Origin: a virus
Length of the DNA: 38,281 nt
Reading direction: 5' to 3' (one strand)
IMG/VR virus record: IMGVR_UViG_3300044629_000509
Coordinates: 1-38,281 of that record
Shown here: positions 15,666 to 24,345 of the stretch, in pieces
Numbering within the stretch: the stretch's first letter is position 1
Layout of the letters: each line of letters opens with the position of its first letter
Program-made: the position numbers and the translations under genes
The notes under the pieces: generated by a model
Told to the model about the DNA's origin: nothing
The model's database searches: none
Seen by the model: only the letters and a program-made list of their open reading frames with translations

Positions 15666-18151
15666 CATCGCGGCTGCGTCTCCACGATGGGCATGAAGCC
15701 GACAACAGTCGCCGGCAACGGCTGGTCGTTGTAGTACATGAGATGCGCGTCGGTCGTGTATCCATCCGGCCAGGCGATGTCCTTGTCGCCGGAAAACGGC
15801 GGCAAAGGCTCGTCCATCAGGTCGTCCGCGCTGCGGAAAAGGATCTCGTCGAGATTGTCCTCGTCCGGCCCCACCGATCCGCCGACGGTGTTGTAGAGCC
15901 GTACCACGCCAGTATCGACGCGCTTGGTCTTGCCCTGTGCGGTGCCGTTCATGGCGCCAGTGTCGAGGCGCATTGACTTGATTTTCGCCGGGCACGACAG
16001 GCCCGCATGGATGTACCACGCCGGGCGCTCCAGAGTGATCGCGCCGCTCGCCACCGCGACTTGCGAATGCGGCGAACCGTCGGCCAATATGTCAAGCGTC
16101 TCGCCTTCGAGATGATCGAGTCCGCTGATGCTGCTGACTGTGATCGCCCAGCCGCTCGCGGCGATTGCCGAGGTCGAGGGGAAGGCTGCAATGATCGTCG
16201 CGTGCACCACCGTGGCCGAATTGACGGCGGTGATCTCGGCGCGCGCCGTGTGGTAAACCTCGTCGGCGTCCTGGTAGCGATAGCGGATTTCCTTGCCCAA
16301 ATCGCCGGAAACGAAGGCCGATCCTCCCGCGGTGAAGGCGACGTTTTCGGTATCGACTACCGTCGAGCCGGCTCCAGGCGTCAGCGTCTGAGCCACGGAG
16401 CCGTCATAAGTCAGCCCGGAATCAACATAGAACGCTTCGATGATGTCCTGCTCGGCATCCAGCGGCGGCTCCATGTACTCGACATAGCGCACCGTCTGGC
16501 TGTCGATGGTCCGGCGAACGATCATCCACAACTCGTCGGCGTCGGTGTCCGGGTTCGGGATGACCTCGATAGCCTCGACGATGCCACTGCCGCCGATGGG
16601 ATGCCGGTGCCAGCCGAAGCGGCGCTGATTGACATTGAGCGTGGTTGCAAACAGTTTGCCGTCGGAGCGCAGCACCCAGATGATCGAGTTCGGCTCCTGC
16701 TGGTAGGCGATAGCCGTGATGGATTTGCCCTTGGGGAACAGGTGGCGCGCCAGCACGGAGAGGTTCGTCGAGCGATAGCCCTCGGTTTCCAGCGTGTAGG
16801 CGATGTCGCGCATCTTGCGGCCGGAGCGCTGCACGAACAACACCGAGTCGCCGACCCGGGCGGGATTGACGGCGCGCGAACCATAGGACGATTCGGGCTT
16901 CGATTTGGCGTTACCCGGGCCGAATGCTTCGGTCGTCGTGATCTCGCGGATCGAGAACTCGCCGCCGGCCGTTCCTACCAGCAGAGCGTCTGCCGGCGCC
17001 AGCCATTCGATGCGGTTGACCTGGTCGCTGGTGACTTCAATGGTCAGGGCGGAGTCCTTGACCACTTCGCCGCCGTCGTCGCGATCCTTGAAGTTCTCGA
17101 AGTCGCCCGACTGGCTGAACCACAATTGCCGCGTCGAGGCGCGGGCGAACACCAGACGCTCGCGGAAGAATGTGACATGCGACGGCCAGCCGCTGGCATC
17201 CGACCACGCGCCGAATGCCCAGCGCGTCGATGGGTTGCCGGAACCGACGGCGCCGGCAGGGATGCGCGACAGCACCGTGGCGGTGGCCGATGCGCCACCC
17301 GAGGCGACGGCGGTGATCTTCGCCCAGCCGTAGCCAGGATCGAGGAACGTCCATTGCACGCCGGTATTGCCGTCGTAGATCGCGCCGCTGGTGTGCGCCG
17401 GTTGCACCGTGCCGCTGGTGGCGGTATTCACGGCCTGATAGTTGCGGCTCTCGGCGCGGCGGATGTCGTTGGCGTTGATCGACTTGCCAGCCTCCCAGAG
17501 CACCGTCGTATCGGTCGGCTTCTGTTCGAGGTAGAACAGGGTATCAATGTGGTTGGCGTTGAACGTGCCGGCAGCCGAGGCGGTCAGCGTCACATTGCCC
17601 GTGCTGGCGCTGGCGTAGACAGTAACGGTCTCGTCGGGGTCCAGATCCTCGAACGGCCCGCCGGTCGGCACGAACTCGGTCAGCGCCCACGATAGCGCCC
17701 CGCTGCGCGTGAGCTTTTGAACCGGGTAGCTCTCGTCGGTGTGTGTGATGTAGAGCACGTCGCCAGACTGAACGGAGCGCAATTGGAAGTTTCCGTCGGC
17801 GTCGAACAGGTCGGCGGCTATCCAAGGCGTCGCAACCGACAGCGGGGCGGAGCCATTCATCACAATGCCGTGATCGGTGTAGAACCGGATGTACTGGTCG
17901 CCGACCTCCAGGATGTAGGCCTGCTCGACGTTGAACTCAAAGCGCAGCGTACCGGTGCGATCGGTCGAGTCCTTGACCTCGCGCACGAAGCGCGTTCCAC
18001 CGCGACGCTCTGCTGGGCCTTCGATCAGCGGCATGAAGTTCTCGATGCTCTTGCAGCCAGCGGCGTATTCCTCAAGCTCCGAGCGTGCATCGAACAGCGG
18101 CGACAGCTCGCCGGCTGAAAACGAATTGATGAGAGGCGCGACCTTGGCCAT
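15665..18151 (-). CDS. Tail nozzle protein (tail tubular protein B, gp12-like)
   Basis: This 828-residue structural protein would form the nozzle of the short tail. Its start is diagnostic: INSFSAGELSPLFDARSELE (8-27), followed by GCKSIENFMPLIEGPAERRGGTRFV. This opening is widely shared by podovirus nozzle proteins. The rest is beta-rich with many aromatic and acidic residues, as in a propeller-like tail protein. It begins at ATG18151, overlapping the preceding tail tube gene by one base. Position between the tail tube gene and the internal virion genes agrees with T7 order. Confidence 0.85.
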   Translation of the reverse strand: MAKVAPLINSFSAGELSPLFDARSELEEYAAGCKSIENFMPLIEGPAERRGGTRFVREVKDSTDRTGTLRFEFNVEQAYILEVGDQYIRFYTDHGIVMNGSAPLSVATPWIAADLFDADGNFQLRSVQSGDVLYITHTDESYPVQKLTRSGALSWALTEFVPTGGPFEDLDPDETVTVYASASTGNVTLTASAAGTFNANHIDTLFYLEQKPTDTTVLWEAGKSINANDIRRAESRNYQAVNTATSGTVQPAHTSGAIYDGNTGVQWTFLDPGYGWAKITAVASGGASATATVLSRIPAGAVGSGNPSTRWAFGAWSDASGWPSHVTFFRERLVFARASTRQLWFSQSGDFENFKDRDDGGEVVKDSALTIEVTSDQVNRIEWLAPADALLVGTAGGEFSIREITTTEAFGPGNAKSKPESSYGSRAVNPARVGDSVLFVQRSGRKMRDIAYTLETEGYRSTNLSVLARHLFPKGKSITAIAYQQEPNSIIWVLRSDGKLFATTLNVNQRRFGWHRHPIGGSGIVEAIEVIPNPDTDADELWMIVRRTIDSQTVRYVEYMEPPLDAEQDIIEAFYVDSGLTYDGSVAQTLTPGAGSTVVDTENVAFTAGGSAFVSGDLGKEIRYRYQDADEVYHTARAEITAVNSATVVHATIIAAFPSTSAIAASGWAITVSSISGLDHLEGETLDILADGSPHSQVAVASGAITLERPAWYIHAGLSCPAKIKSMRLDTGAMNGTAQGKTKRVDTGVVRLYNTVGGSVGPDEDNLDEILFRSADDLMDEPLPPFSGDKDIAWPDGYTTDAHLMYYNDQPLPATVVGFMPIVETQPR

Positions 18152-18753
18152 CAGTGCCTCGCCAGCATCCAGGAGTCGTCCGGAATTTCTTCGGGCGGAA
18201 GTTCAATCGCATTGGCTCGAATGGCCGAGCGAATCGATTCCTTGAAGTCCTCGCGCGCCGACTCCTTCTTCGTGTTCGATTGCGTGATCGCCTCGCAAGC
18301 GTTGAACGCCAGATCGCAGGCCAGCGTTTCGCAGAAGGCAGCATCGAAGTCGCCGGTATTCGTCACGCGCGCCACATAGCGCAGATACAGCGGCGCCGTG
18401 AAGTCGGTAACGATGGTGCGCCCCTCGATCTTGTAGGGCTCGGAATCCGGCCCACCCATGGCATCGGACAGCCCAGGAACCTGCCAGATGTCGTTGACCT
18501 GCACCACGCGCAGGCAGTCGGTCGGCAACGGATACTGAAGGGCATAACCCCATGCCGGGGCATCGGAAAGCGCTTCCAGCGAAGTCCTGGTCATGGCGAA
18601 TGACCAGTTATAGGCACGCAGCAGGAAATCGCGACGCAGCGTGTAGATGGCGTTCATCTCGCGCGCTTCCTTCTGGTTGTCGGAAAGCGACGCGATACGC
18701 TTGGCGCCGAGTTTCGTCAGCGCGGAGTTGACGATTTCAACGGACGTTGCCAT
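18151..18753 (-). CDS. Tail tubular protein A / adaptor (gp11-like)
   Basis: This 200-residue protein would join portal and nozzle. It begins EIVNSALTKLGAKRIASL (6-23) and has RDFLLRAYNWSFAMTRTSLE, both typical of the podovirus adaptor family. AAGGGG seven bases upstream supports ATG18753; a longer frame begins inside the preceding gene and is rejected. It ends at the first base of the nozzle gene, and the pair is a standard tail module. Confidence 0.83.
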   Translation of the reverse strand: MATSVEIVNSALTKLGAKRIASLSDNQKEAREMNAIYTLRRDFLLRAYNWSFAMTRTSLEALSDAPAWGYALQYPLPTDCLRVVQVNDIWQVPGLSDAMGGPDSEPYKIEGRTIVTDFTAPLYLRYVARVTNTGDFDAAFCETLACDLAFNACEAITQSNTKKESAREDFKESIRSAIRANAIELPPEEIPDDSWMLARH

Positions 18754-19381
18754 TCCATACCCCTTCTGCCCAGCCGGTGGCCTCATGTGGGCGCGGCTTG
18801 CCGTGGAAGCAGACGACCTTCGCGCCTTCCGGCACGGCCTCGACTGCGTGTGTCTTGTAGGAAACGAAGGCGCCCGGATAGAGGCGCTGAAGAATGTCGA
18901 CTTCCTTGGCGAAGCGCCCCTGGTCTAGGTTTTCCAGCCAGAACTGATCCCCTTGCGGGTGGGACATCGGCTTGCCCTGCGCCTCGAACTCGTGCCAGAT
19001 CGAGGCCGTGAAGTCTCCTGGCTCCCATAGCATCACCGCCGGGCCAAGGCCTTGCGGGCGCCAGAAGTCTTGCAGTGTGGCGAACTGGCCGCCATAGCTG
19101 GCGATGTCGTCGATATTGCCGACGAGATAGGTGTCGAGATCAAGGAACAGCACGCGACCCTCGAACATCCCCGGCTTGAATAGCCTGATCTTTTCCCACC
19201 AGCCGGGCAACGCAGCCGGCTTGCAGGTCATCCCGGGATAGAGGCTTGATGCGTCATCAGTGACCACGAAGAAGCGATGTGGCAGGGTCAGGTGACGCTT
19301 GACCTGGGCGCGCAGCTTGCGGACGTACTCGGCGCCGCGGCCGAGATAGTTTCCGGTCTGGATGCAGACGACGTTCAGCAT
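18737..19381 (-). CDS. GT-A fold glycosyltransferase-like protein
   Basis: This 214-residue protein is likely a sugar transferase. A DxD-type metal and nucleotide-sugar motif lies in VLFLDLDTYLVGNIDD (about 77-92), preceded by WWEKIRLFKP, and the C-terminal CFHGKPRPHE block resembles GT8-like enzymes. GGAGG lies before ATG19381. It overlaps the GT2-like gene upstream, and both sit in a block inserted between capsid and tail genes. The target could be the virion surface, phage DNA or host lipopolysaccharide; nothing in the sequence decides. Confidence 0.7.
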   Translation of the reverse strand: MLNVVCIQTGNYLGRGAEYVRKLRAQVKRHLTLPHRFFVVTDDASSLYPGMTCKPAALPGWWEKIRLFKPGMFEGRVLFLDLDTYLVGNIDDIASYGGQFATLQDFWRPQGLGPAVMLWEPGDFTASIWHEFEAQGKPMSHPQGDQFWLENLDQGRFAKEVDILQRLYPGAFVSYKTHAVEAVPEGAKVVCFHGKPRPHEATGWAEGVWNGNVR

Positions 19382-20055
19382 GTGACCGCCTCCCATTTTT
19401 GGCGGAACAGGTCGGCATTGCGGGTAAATCCTTCGGGCTGCCAGTGAATCGTGGCGCCCGTCTTCGGATGAATCACGATCAGGTCATCACGAACTTTCCA
19501 TCGGGCGCCTGCCTTTTGCAGTCGGGAGAAAAAATCCCGGTCTTCGTAGCCGGCGCCGGCCATGTAGTCTTCATCGAACCCGCCGACACGCTCGAATAGT
19601 TCCCGGTGCAGCATGCCGAGATAACATCCGGCAGCGCCCGCCGGGAAACCCGGCCACTGCTGAATGTCGCTGCGGCAATGCCACTCCCTACGCTCAGGAC
19701 AAAAGGCCGCCGCAAGCACGTAGCCATCACGACCGAGCCGGCCGAGCTCCCATGTCATCTCATTCAGCACCGGCCAGCGGTGCAGTATTTCGACGCAGGA
19801 CAGGGCGATTACATTTCCCGATGCAGCGGCGACGCCGGCATTCCATGCACGAGATTGAGGCGTTGGCGCGTCTTTCTTCGGCAACGTCACCACCCGCAGA
19901 TTCAGCGGCAAATCCGGCGCGACGAACGGAACACGGTTGCCGTCATCGACCACCACAACCTCAAGCGCCAGGTGGGCATAGTGATCGGCAATCAAGCGCA
20001 GCGCCCTGTCGGCGGCTACTTGACGATCCCAATAGGGAAGGATCAGGGAGATCAT
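19375..20055 (-). CDS. Family 2 glycosyltransferase
   Basis: This 226-residue protein has a GT2-like nucleotide-binding start (MISLILPYWDR), then VVVVDDG (about 34-40), SRAWNAGVAAASGNVIAL (68-85) and a GGFDEDYMAGAGYEDRDF region (about 158-175). The latter is the ED-containing acceptor and catalytic block of GT2 enzymes. A usual DxD is replaced here by SCVE, which may weaken metal binding or mark a subfamily. ATG20055 overlaps the preceding stop (ATGA); GTG20067 is an alternative start. It would add a sugar to an unknown acceptor. Confidence 0.8.
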   Translation of the reverse strand: MISLILPYWDRQVAADRALRLIADHYAHLALEVVVVDDGNRVPFVAPDLPLNLRVVTLPKKDAPTPQSRAWNAGVAAASGNVIALSCVEILHRWPVLNEMTWELGRLGRDGYVLAAAFCPERREWHCRSDIQQWPGFPAGAAGCYLGMLHRELFERVGGFDEDYMAGAGYEDRDFFSRLQKAGARWKVRDDLIVIHPKTGATIHWQPEGFTRNADLFRQKWEAVTC

Positions 20056-20501
20056 GTTCTTGTCCACACCGTTGTCCAGGGGCGCAGAGCATCGAAGACC
20101 TGGGCCTTGAATCCGCCCATGTCAGCGCGTTCCCACTGGTAATACGGATGCTCGGTGTCGTGCGCCACGATCAGGTCGGTGTGATCCTTCGCCCACATCA
20201 GGCAGTCAGGACGGGAATCGCCATGCCCATCAACGAAGATCAGGTCGTACCTGTCGGCCAGTTCAAGCTCGCGCCACGCTTGCGGCCCAAGGGCTACGCG
20301 CAAATCGACGGTCGGCATTTCGGCCTTGACCCGAACCGCCCATTCCTCGCTCTGCATTTCGATGCTGGTCAAGCGACAGCGGCGGTCAATGAATCGCTTG
20401 GTGCTGAACAGCCCGCAACCGAATTCAAGGACGTCGACGATCCGCCTTTCGCGGATCAGCGCGTCGAGAACTGGCAGATGCGTTGCGGTCGGATCAAGCA
20501 C
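20052..20501 (-). CDS. Small class I SAM-dependent methyltransferase-like protein
   Basis: This 149-residue protein has a Rossmann-type SAM site: VLEFGCGLFSTKRF (about 24-37) followed by an acidic strand end (SIEMQ, 46-50), and a DLIFVDGHGDSRP motif (about 85-97). These fit methyltransferases of the FkbM or sugar-modifying kind, not DNA methyltransferases. A GTG start at 20501 is the only good one; no strong ribosome binding site is seen. Placed next to two glycosyltransferases, it may methylate the transferred sugar. The short length leaves room for little more than the core fold. Confidence 0.65.
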   Translation of the reverse strand: MLDPTATHLPVLDALIRERRIVDVLEFGCGLFSTKRFIDRRCRLTSIEMQSEEWAVRVKAEMPTVDLRVALGPQAWRELELADRYDLIFVDGHGDSRPDCLMWAKDHTDLIVAHDTEHPYYQWERADMGGFKAQVFDALRPWTTVWTRT

Positions 20502-20504
20502 GAG

Positions 20505-21020
20505 TTATGCCCCGGTTACCTGAACCGCAGGACTGAGCGGGCGATAGCGCAGGAAATGCTTCCACTTGCCGGTGGTAGAGCCAACTCCGATCACTGCACT
20601 GATCGATCCAGGATGCACAATGACCCGGTTGGAGACGTTGAGGCCGAGCGACACACCGCCAGCCGATGCGGCAATGATGGCCGGGGCGGTGGAGAGTGCC
20701 GTCGGATGCAGGCGCACCGTGGCGCCCTTGGCGGCGCTGGCGAGCGTGGCAGTAGCACCGGAAAACGTGGTCGCCGTTGCCGTGTTGTTCGGGTTCGACT
20801 TGTATTGAAGCGTTGAGGCCGTGGCGTCGTTTGCTGTCTGGCAGACCGAAATCAGTTCCTCGATCATGATCGGACCCCCGACAATGTTGAACAGAATGTC
20901 GCCGTTCACCATGACCTTCGATTGCGTTTCGACCGACCGCTCTTCGTCGTTGCCTTTTACTGCAGGATTGGCGACGACCACCCCACTCGCTGTTGCTGTT
21001 CCGTACCTCGGCGTTGCCAT
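20505..21020 (-). CDS. Virion-associated protein of unknown function
   Basis: This 171-residue protein is rich in Ala, Thr, Ser, Gly and Val with alternating hydrophobics, so likely beta-sandwich, and lacks cysteine-rich or catalytic motifs. AGGAGCGGAAC before ATG21020 gives a strong start. Composition and place among late structural genes suggest a capsid fibre, decoration or cement protein. The block FSGATATLASAAKGATVRLH and the end HFLRYRPLSPAVQVTGA resemble adhesin-like or head-fibre modules only loosely. It separates two transfer-enzyme-like genes, which could mean it is their acceptor; this is a guess. Confidence 0.62.
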   Translation of the reverse strand: MATPRYGTATASGVVVANPAVKGNDEERSVETQSKVMVNGDILFNIVGGPIMIEELISVCQTANDATASTLQYKSNPNNTATATTFSGATATLASAAKGATVRLHPTALSTAPAIIAASAGGVSLGLNVSNRVIVHPGSISAVIGVGSTTGKWKHFLRYRPLSPAVQVTGA

Positions 21021-21031
21021 GTTCCGCTCCT

Positions 21032-21616
21032 TTAGGTTTTGCAGCCTTCAATCCAGTCACGCGTCTTCCCCGACATCGACGTGACGCGCCCCTTGAAAAT
21101 GTTCCGTATTGCAGATTTCCACTCCAATTCATTCGCGCGATCGGCAAACTCGGTGCCCACCCAGGGGGGATCGAAGAAGTGGCCGTCGCCCGTCATCGGC
21201 ACGCCGGCCAGCACGATCTCGTCGTAGCCCAGCAGCAGGGCAACATAGACAGCGAACAGCCCGGACGTTCCGCCCACGGCGTCAATCGGCCAGACCGTAT
21301 CGATGCCGTCGCCGGCCTTGTGCGAGTGAATCATCGGCGGCACACCGTCGCCGTAGTTGTGGCCCAGCCGGAACTTCTTCCAGCCCGGCATATATTCCTT
21401 GTGCAGCGTGACCCAATGACGGATGCGGCCGTGAAAATGCGCGCCGACGTCATTGATCGCCATGATTTCGCCCTTCCAGGGCGTTACCTTGGCAACGTCT
21501 TCCCAGATCGTGCGGCCACCGCCGATGATCAGCAGCGGACCGGAAAACCGCCCACAGCGGGAGGGGATTTCTCCCCGCCCGCCGAGAGCGCGCCAAAGTT
21601 CTGGCAAGTCAGACAT
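21032..21616 (-). CDS. DUF115-like / sugar-transfer-associated phage protein
   Basis: This 194-residue protein has a Rossmann-like start, GPLLIIGGGRTIWEDV (about 26-41), then INDVGAHFHGRIRHWVTLH (54-72). A glycine-rich VGGTSGLFAVYVALLLGYDEIVLAGVPM region (about 114-141) follows. This order recalls the DUF115 / motility-associated glycosyl- or sialyl-transfer proteins, though the match is from memory and partial. It overlaps the preceding stop (TGATG). With the two glycosyltransferases and the small methyltransferase downstream, it suggests a dedicated sugar-modification block in the late operon. Confidence 0.6.
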   Translation of the reverse strand: MSDLPELWRALGGRGEIPSRCGRFSGPLLIIGGGRTIWEDVAKVTPWKGEIMAINDVGAHFHGRIRHWVTLHKEYMPGWKKFRLGHNYGDGVPPMIHSHKAGDGIDTVWPIDAVGGTSGLFAVYVALLLGYDEIVLAGVPMTGDGHFFDPPWVGTEFADRANELEWKSAIRNIFKGRVTSMSGKTRDWIEGCKT

Positions 21617-22128
21617 CAGGTGTTGGCGGTGTAGCGCGTGCGCAGCGAGATGGTGCCCGCGCCCGATCCGGCCGTGTCCGCCGTGAAGCAGATGTCGTAC
21701 CAGACATTCGGATCAGCCGTCAGCCCGGCGTTCTGCCAGACCTGCTGCTCGATGTCTTCGACACCCACCGCCGAGCCGCCTTCGTACATCAGTTGGGTGC
21801 CCGTCAGCGAGGCGGAAACCAGCGTGATGTTGTCGGCGTAGGCGTTGGCATCGACCACCGCGCCGCCATCAGCAGCGGTACGGTAGAGGCCCACGTCATA
21901 CACAGAGCCGGAAGTGATTGCATCGTTGAACAGCGTCAGTTCGCTGATGCGCCAGGATGAGTGAACGCGGCCGAGACGATAAACGCTGGTATCGTCATCC
22001 GCCGCGGCAATCTCGACGGTGCCAACCTGCTCGCGCAGAACCCCGCCCATCAAATACAGGGGGTTGAGTACAGCCGGCGTGGTGTCGAGGTTCGTGACCG
22101 AGTTGGTCTTGGTGTTTACGACTGCCAT
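21616..22128 (-). CDS. Probable capsid cement/decoration protein
   Basis: This 170-residue protein directly follows the major capsid gene. AAGGAGAATCAC lies before ATG22128, a strong site suited to an abundant protein. The sequence is beta-rich: short Thr/Val strands alternate with acidic loops and there is no enzymatic motif. Phages of the BPP-1 type have a jelly-roll cement protein next to the capsid gene, so this is the best guess. A small head-tail protein is the alternative. Confidence 0.68.
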   Translation of the reverse strand: MAVVNTKTNSVTNLDTTPAVLNPLYLMGGVLREQVGTVEIAAADDDTSVYRLGRVHSSWRISELTLFNDAITSGSVYDVGLYRTAADGGAVVDANAYADNITLVSASLTGTQLMYEGGSAVGVEDIEQQVWQNAGLTADPNVWYDICFTADTAGSGAGTISLRTRYTANT

Positions 22129-22164
22129 GTGATTCTCCTTTCAGTTGTTGGGTTGTGGGCTGGA

Positions 22165-23004
22165 TCAGACGTAGCTGATCTCGACCACGCCCTCGTCCTC
22201 GACACGGGTGGCGCCGATGTCCATCTCGACGAATACCTGCGTGGCGTAGTTCTTGTCGGCGCGTTCGCTGATACGAACAACCGGCTCGGAACCCACCGCC
22301 AGGACAACCGCGTTCTTGGCGTAGACATACGCCTTTAGCGCCGTTACCTTCGTGGACACGATGAACTTGAAGCCCATGAAGGTATCGATCTGGCCCTGAA
22401 CCAGCGCCTTGACGGTGTTGTAGTCCGCCGAGGTGATCTGCGTGGTGCTGAGCAGATCGGTAAGGCCAGCCGGGTTGATGGCGCACGTCAGGTTTTCCGG
22501 GTCGACGTCGGCGGCAAGCAGAATTTCCCTTGCGGAAATCAGCTTCGCCACCGTAAGCCCGGACGATGCGGACGCGATCTTTTGCGCCGACGGCAGCGCC
22601 ACCGTGGTGGCACCCGCAACGCCGGAATAGGCGTTGCCCGCCATTGCCGCGACGAGGACCGAATCCATCTTGCGACCGGCGGCCATTGCGGCGTTCATGC
22701 CGTAGGGGCTGGTCGGATCGATCAGCGTACGAACCTTGTCGGCGTTGTCGATCAAGTCGGCAAAGCGCGACGTGACCAGCGAAACGCGACGACGGCTGTG
22801 CGGCGTGTCGATCTGCGGCGTGTCGTCATGGCGCGACGTGGCGTCGACCATATCGACGGCGCCGATACGCTCGAAGAAAGCATTCTTGCCGGTGACTTGC
22901 TCCGAGCGGACAGAGCCGCGAAGCTTGGAACCCTTCTGCTGCGAGAGCATCAGGACGTTTGACTTGTACTGCTCGACCATTGCGGTCGTGATTTGGGTGC
23001 TCAT
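22165..23004 (-). CDS. Major capsid protein
   Basis: This 279-residue protein would form the icosahedral shell. It shows the podovirus capsid pattern: an N-terminal helix (AMVEQYKSNVLMLSQQKGSKL), the early loop with FFERIGAVDMVDATSRH, then RRRVSLVTSRFADLIDNADKVR and an alanine-rich spine. GGAGG eight bases before ATG23004 supports the start; the longer frame begins with an in-frame TTG and is unlikely. It follows the scaffold gene after a 185-bp gap and precedes the putative cement protein. HK97-type fold is inferred from family knowledge. Confidence 0.83.
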   Translation of the reverse strand: MSTQITTAMVEQYKSNVLMLSQQKGSKLRGSVRSEQVTGKNAFFERIGAVDMVDATSRHDDTPQIDTPHSRRRVSLVTSRFADLIDNADKVRTLIDPTSPYGMNAAMAAGRKMDSVLVAAMAGNAYSGVAGATTVALPSAQKIASASSGLTVAKLISAREILLAADVDPENLTCAINPAGLTDLLSTTQITSADYNTVKALVQGQIDTFMGFKFIVSTKVTALKAYVYAKNAVVLAVGSEPVVRISERADKNYATQVFVEMDIGATRVEDEGVVEISYV

Positions 23005-23189
23005 GGTTGAGTCCTCCAAAAAGTTAGAAATCGACTTTTCGAAGGGCCTCCCCGGTCAATCCCGGAACCACTTCTGGCCGGTAACGTCCCGGCTGTGCGG
23101 CAGTCTGTTCCTGCTGTCTCGCGGACCTGATCGGGTCAGGCTTCCCGCAGTACCGGCGCGCTCATAACGCGCCGCCCCGTCCGATCAGG
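23005..23189. other. Gap between scaffold and capsid genes, rich in inverted repeats
   Basis: No gene is seen. The segment holds several short inverted repeats: CCTGATC/GATCAGG copies (23126-23139, 23181-23210 region) and GGCGCG/CGCGCC (23155-23160, 23168-23173). None is followed by a T tract, so none is an obvious terminator. The minus strand reads into the strong GGAGG site of the capsid gene. Structured leader RNA or a capsid-gene promoter is possible. Confidence 0.5.
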
Positions 23190-24047
23190 CTATGCGGCCT
23201 CCTGATCGGGAAATGCAATCTTGTGCAAGCGCGTCCATTCCGCCTTCTTGTCGGCGTTGCCAGCCGTCAGCGCAGTAACGAATTCCTGATCCTTGCGCAG
23301 TTCCGTGATGCGTGCGCGGGCGCCCTCGACGCTCATGCCGAAGGTGCTGCTGCCCGTGTCGCCGCCGTGGAAGCGGTGTTCGCCCATAGCCTTGCCGAGT
23401 TCGGCGAACATCATCGTCGCGCGCTTCAGGCCGATGGCACGGGCCACGGATAGCGCCTCGTCATCGGACAGCCCGGCGGCGCGGCGAACGCGGCGCGAGA
23501 ACTCGATATTCTTGTCGTACTCGTCGCCCATCTCGGCCATCATGGCTTCGATGTCCTTGGTGTCGCGGACTTCAACCTGCTCGGCTTGCGCGGTCTGCTG
23601 GCCGGCGATGTACTCGTTCCACTTCCCAGCGAGTCCGGCGGCTTGGCGCTTCAGAATGCCGAGTTCGTGGAACCAGCCGGTCGCCTGCTTGAGGAAGGCG
23701 TCCGACTGACCTTCCGGCACCGTCAGGCCGTAGCCGTCCGGCGTCTCCGGCAGCCCGAGCTTCGACATCACGCCACGGAATCCCTCGACATCGGCGTCGT
23801 CCTTCGGCAGGCGCAACAGTTGATCGGCCGGCACGCCGAGCTTCTGTTCGGCGTTGCGGTACATCGGGATGATCTTCGCCAGCGCGTCCTTCTCGGGCAG
23901 CTTGGCAACGCCCATGCCGTCGAGCCAGGTCTTCACGTCGCCCTCGTAGGAGGTCGCCCAGGTGGGTTGATCTGGCACGGCAGACGCAGCGCCACCTTCG
24001 GGAATAACGGGGTCGTCGGCAACCATTACCGCATCGGCATCAGCCAT
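23190..24047 (-). CDS. Scaffolding protein
   Basis: This 285-residue acidic, helix-rich protein lies between portal and capsid genes, where T7-like phages encode their scaffold. It is low in cysteine. It begins with an acidic Met-Ala-Asp stretch, has a central region with LPETPDGYGLTVPEG (about 98-112) typical of podovirus scaffold-like proteins, and a charged C-terminal helix (KKAEWTRLHKIAFPDQ) that would contact the coat protein. It overlaps the upstream small gene by eight bases. It would be lost or degraded as the head matures. Confidence 0.8.
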   Translation of the reverse strand: MADADAVMVADDPVIPEGGAASAVPDQPTWATSYEGDVKTWLDGMGVAKLPEKDALAKIIPMYRNAEQKLGVPADQLLRLPKDDADVEGFRGVMSKLGLPETPDGYGLTVPEGQSDAFLKQATGWFHELGILKRQAAGLAGKWNEYIAGQQTAQAEQVEVRDTKDIEAMMAEMGDEYDKNIEFSRRVRRAAGLSDDEALSVARAIGLKRATMMFAELGKAMGEHRFHGGDTGSSTFGMSVEGARARITELRKDQEFVTALTAGNADKKAEWTRLHKIAFPDQEAA

Positions 24048-24345
24048 GTTCTTCTTCTCCTTGTTGATCGAGTTCGTACAGCCTGGACAGATCGGAGTCG
24101 TTCAGGTCGAGCAGCGACATGATCCGAAAATAGACTTCCTGCCGCGCAGCAGCAGCAATCGAGGCCAGCGGGTCAATCCCTTGCGGCCCGGACTTGAGTG
24201 TCGGCTTTGCGCCGTAGCAGAAGCGGCGAAGCTCGGACAGCGCACGGCCCCCGTCTTCGGTCGGCTTGCCATCTCCGCCGAGGAAGCAGGCGCGGAAGGC
24301 GTCGCGCTGGCGGGTGATCTTGCGGATGTAGTCCTGCACACTCAT
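24040..24345 (-). CDS. Small protein between portal and scaffold
   Basis: This 101-residue protein has no membrane segment; its two likely helical regions are at residues 3-20 and 60-92. Its start overlaps the portal stop (ATGA) and its stop overlaps the scaffold start, so it is fixed in the head operon. A small gene at this place is common in podoviruses of this type, but I do not recognise its function. A head assembly or connector chaperone role is possible. Confidence 0.68.
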   Translation of the reverse strand: MSVQDYIRKITRQRDAFRACFLGGDGKPTEDGGRALSELRRFCYGAKPTLKSGPQGIDPLASIAAAARQEVYFRIMSLLDLNDSDLSRLYELDQQGEEEHG

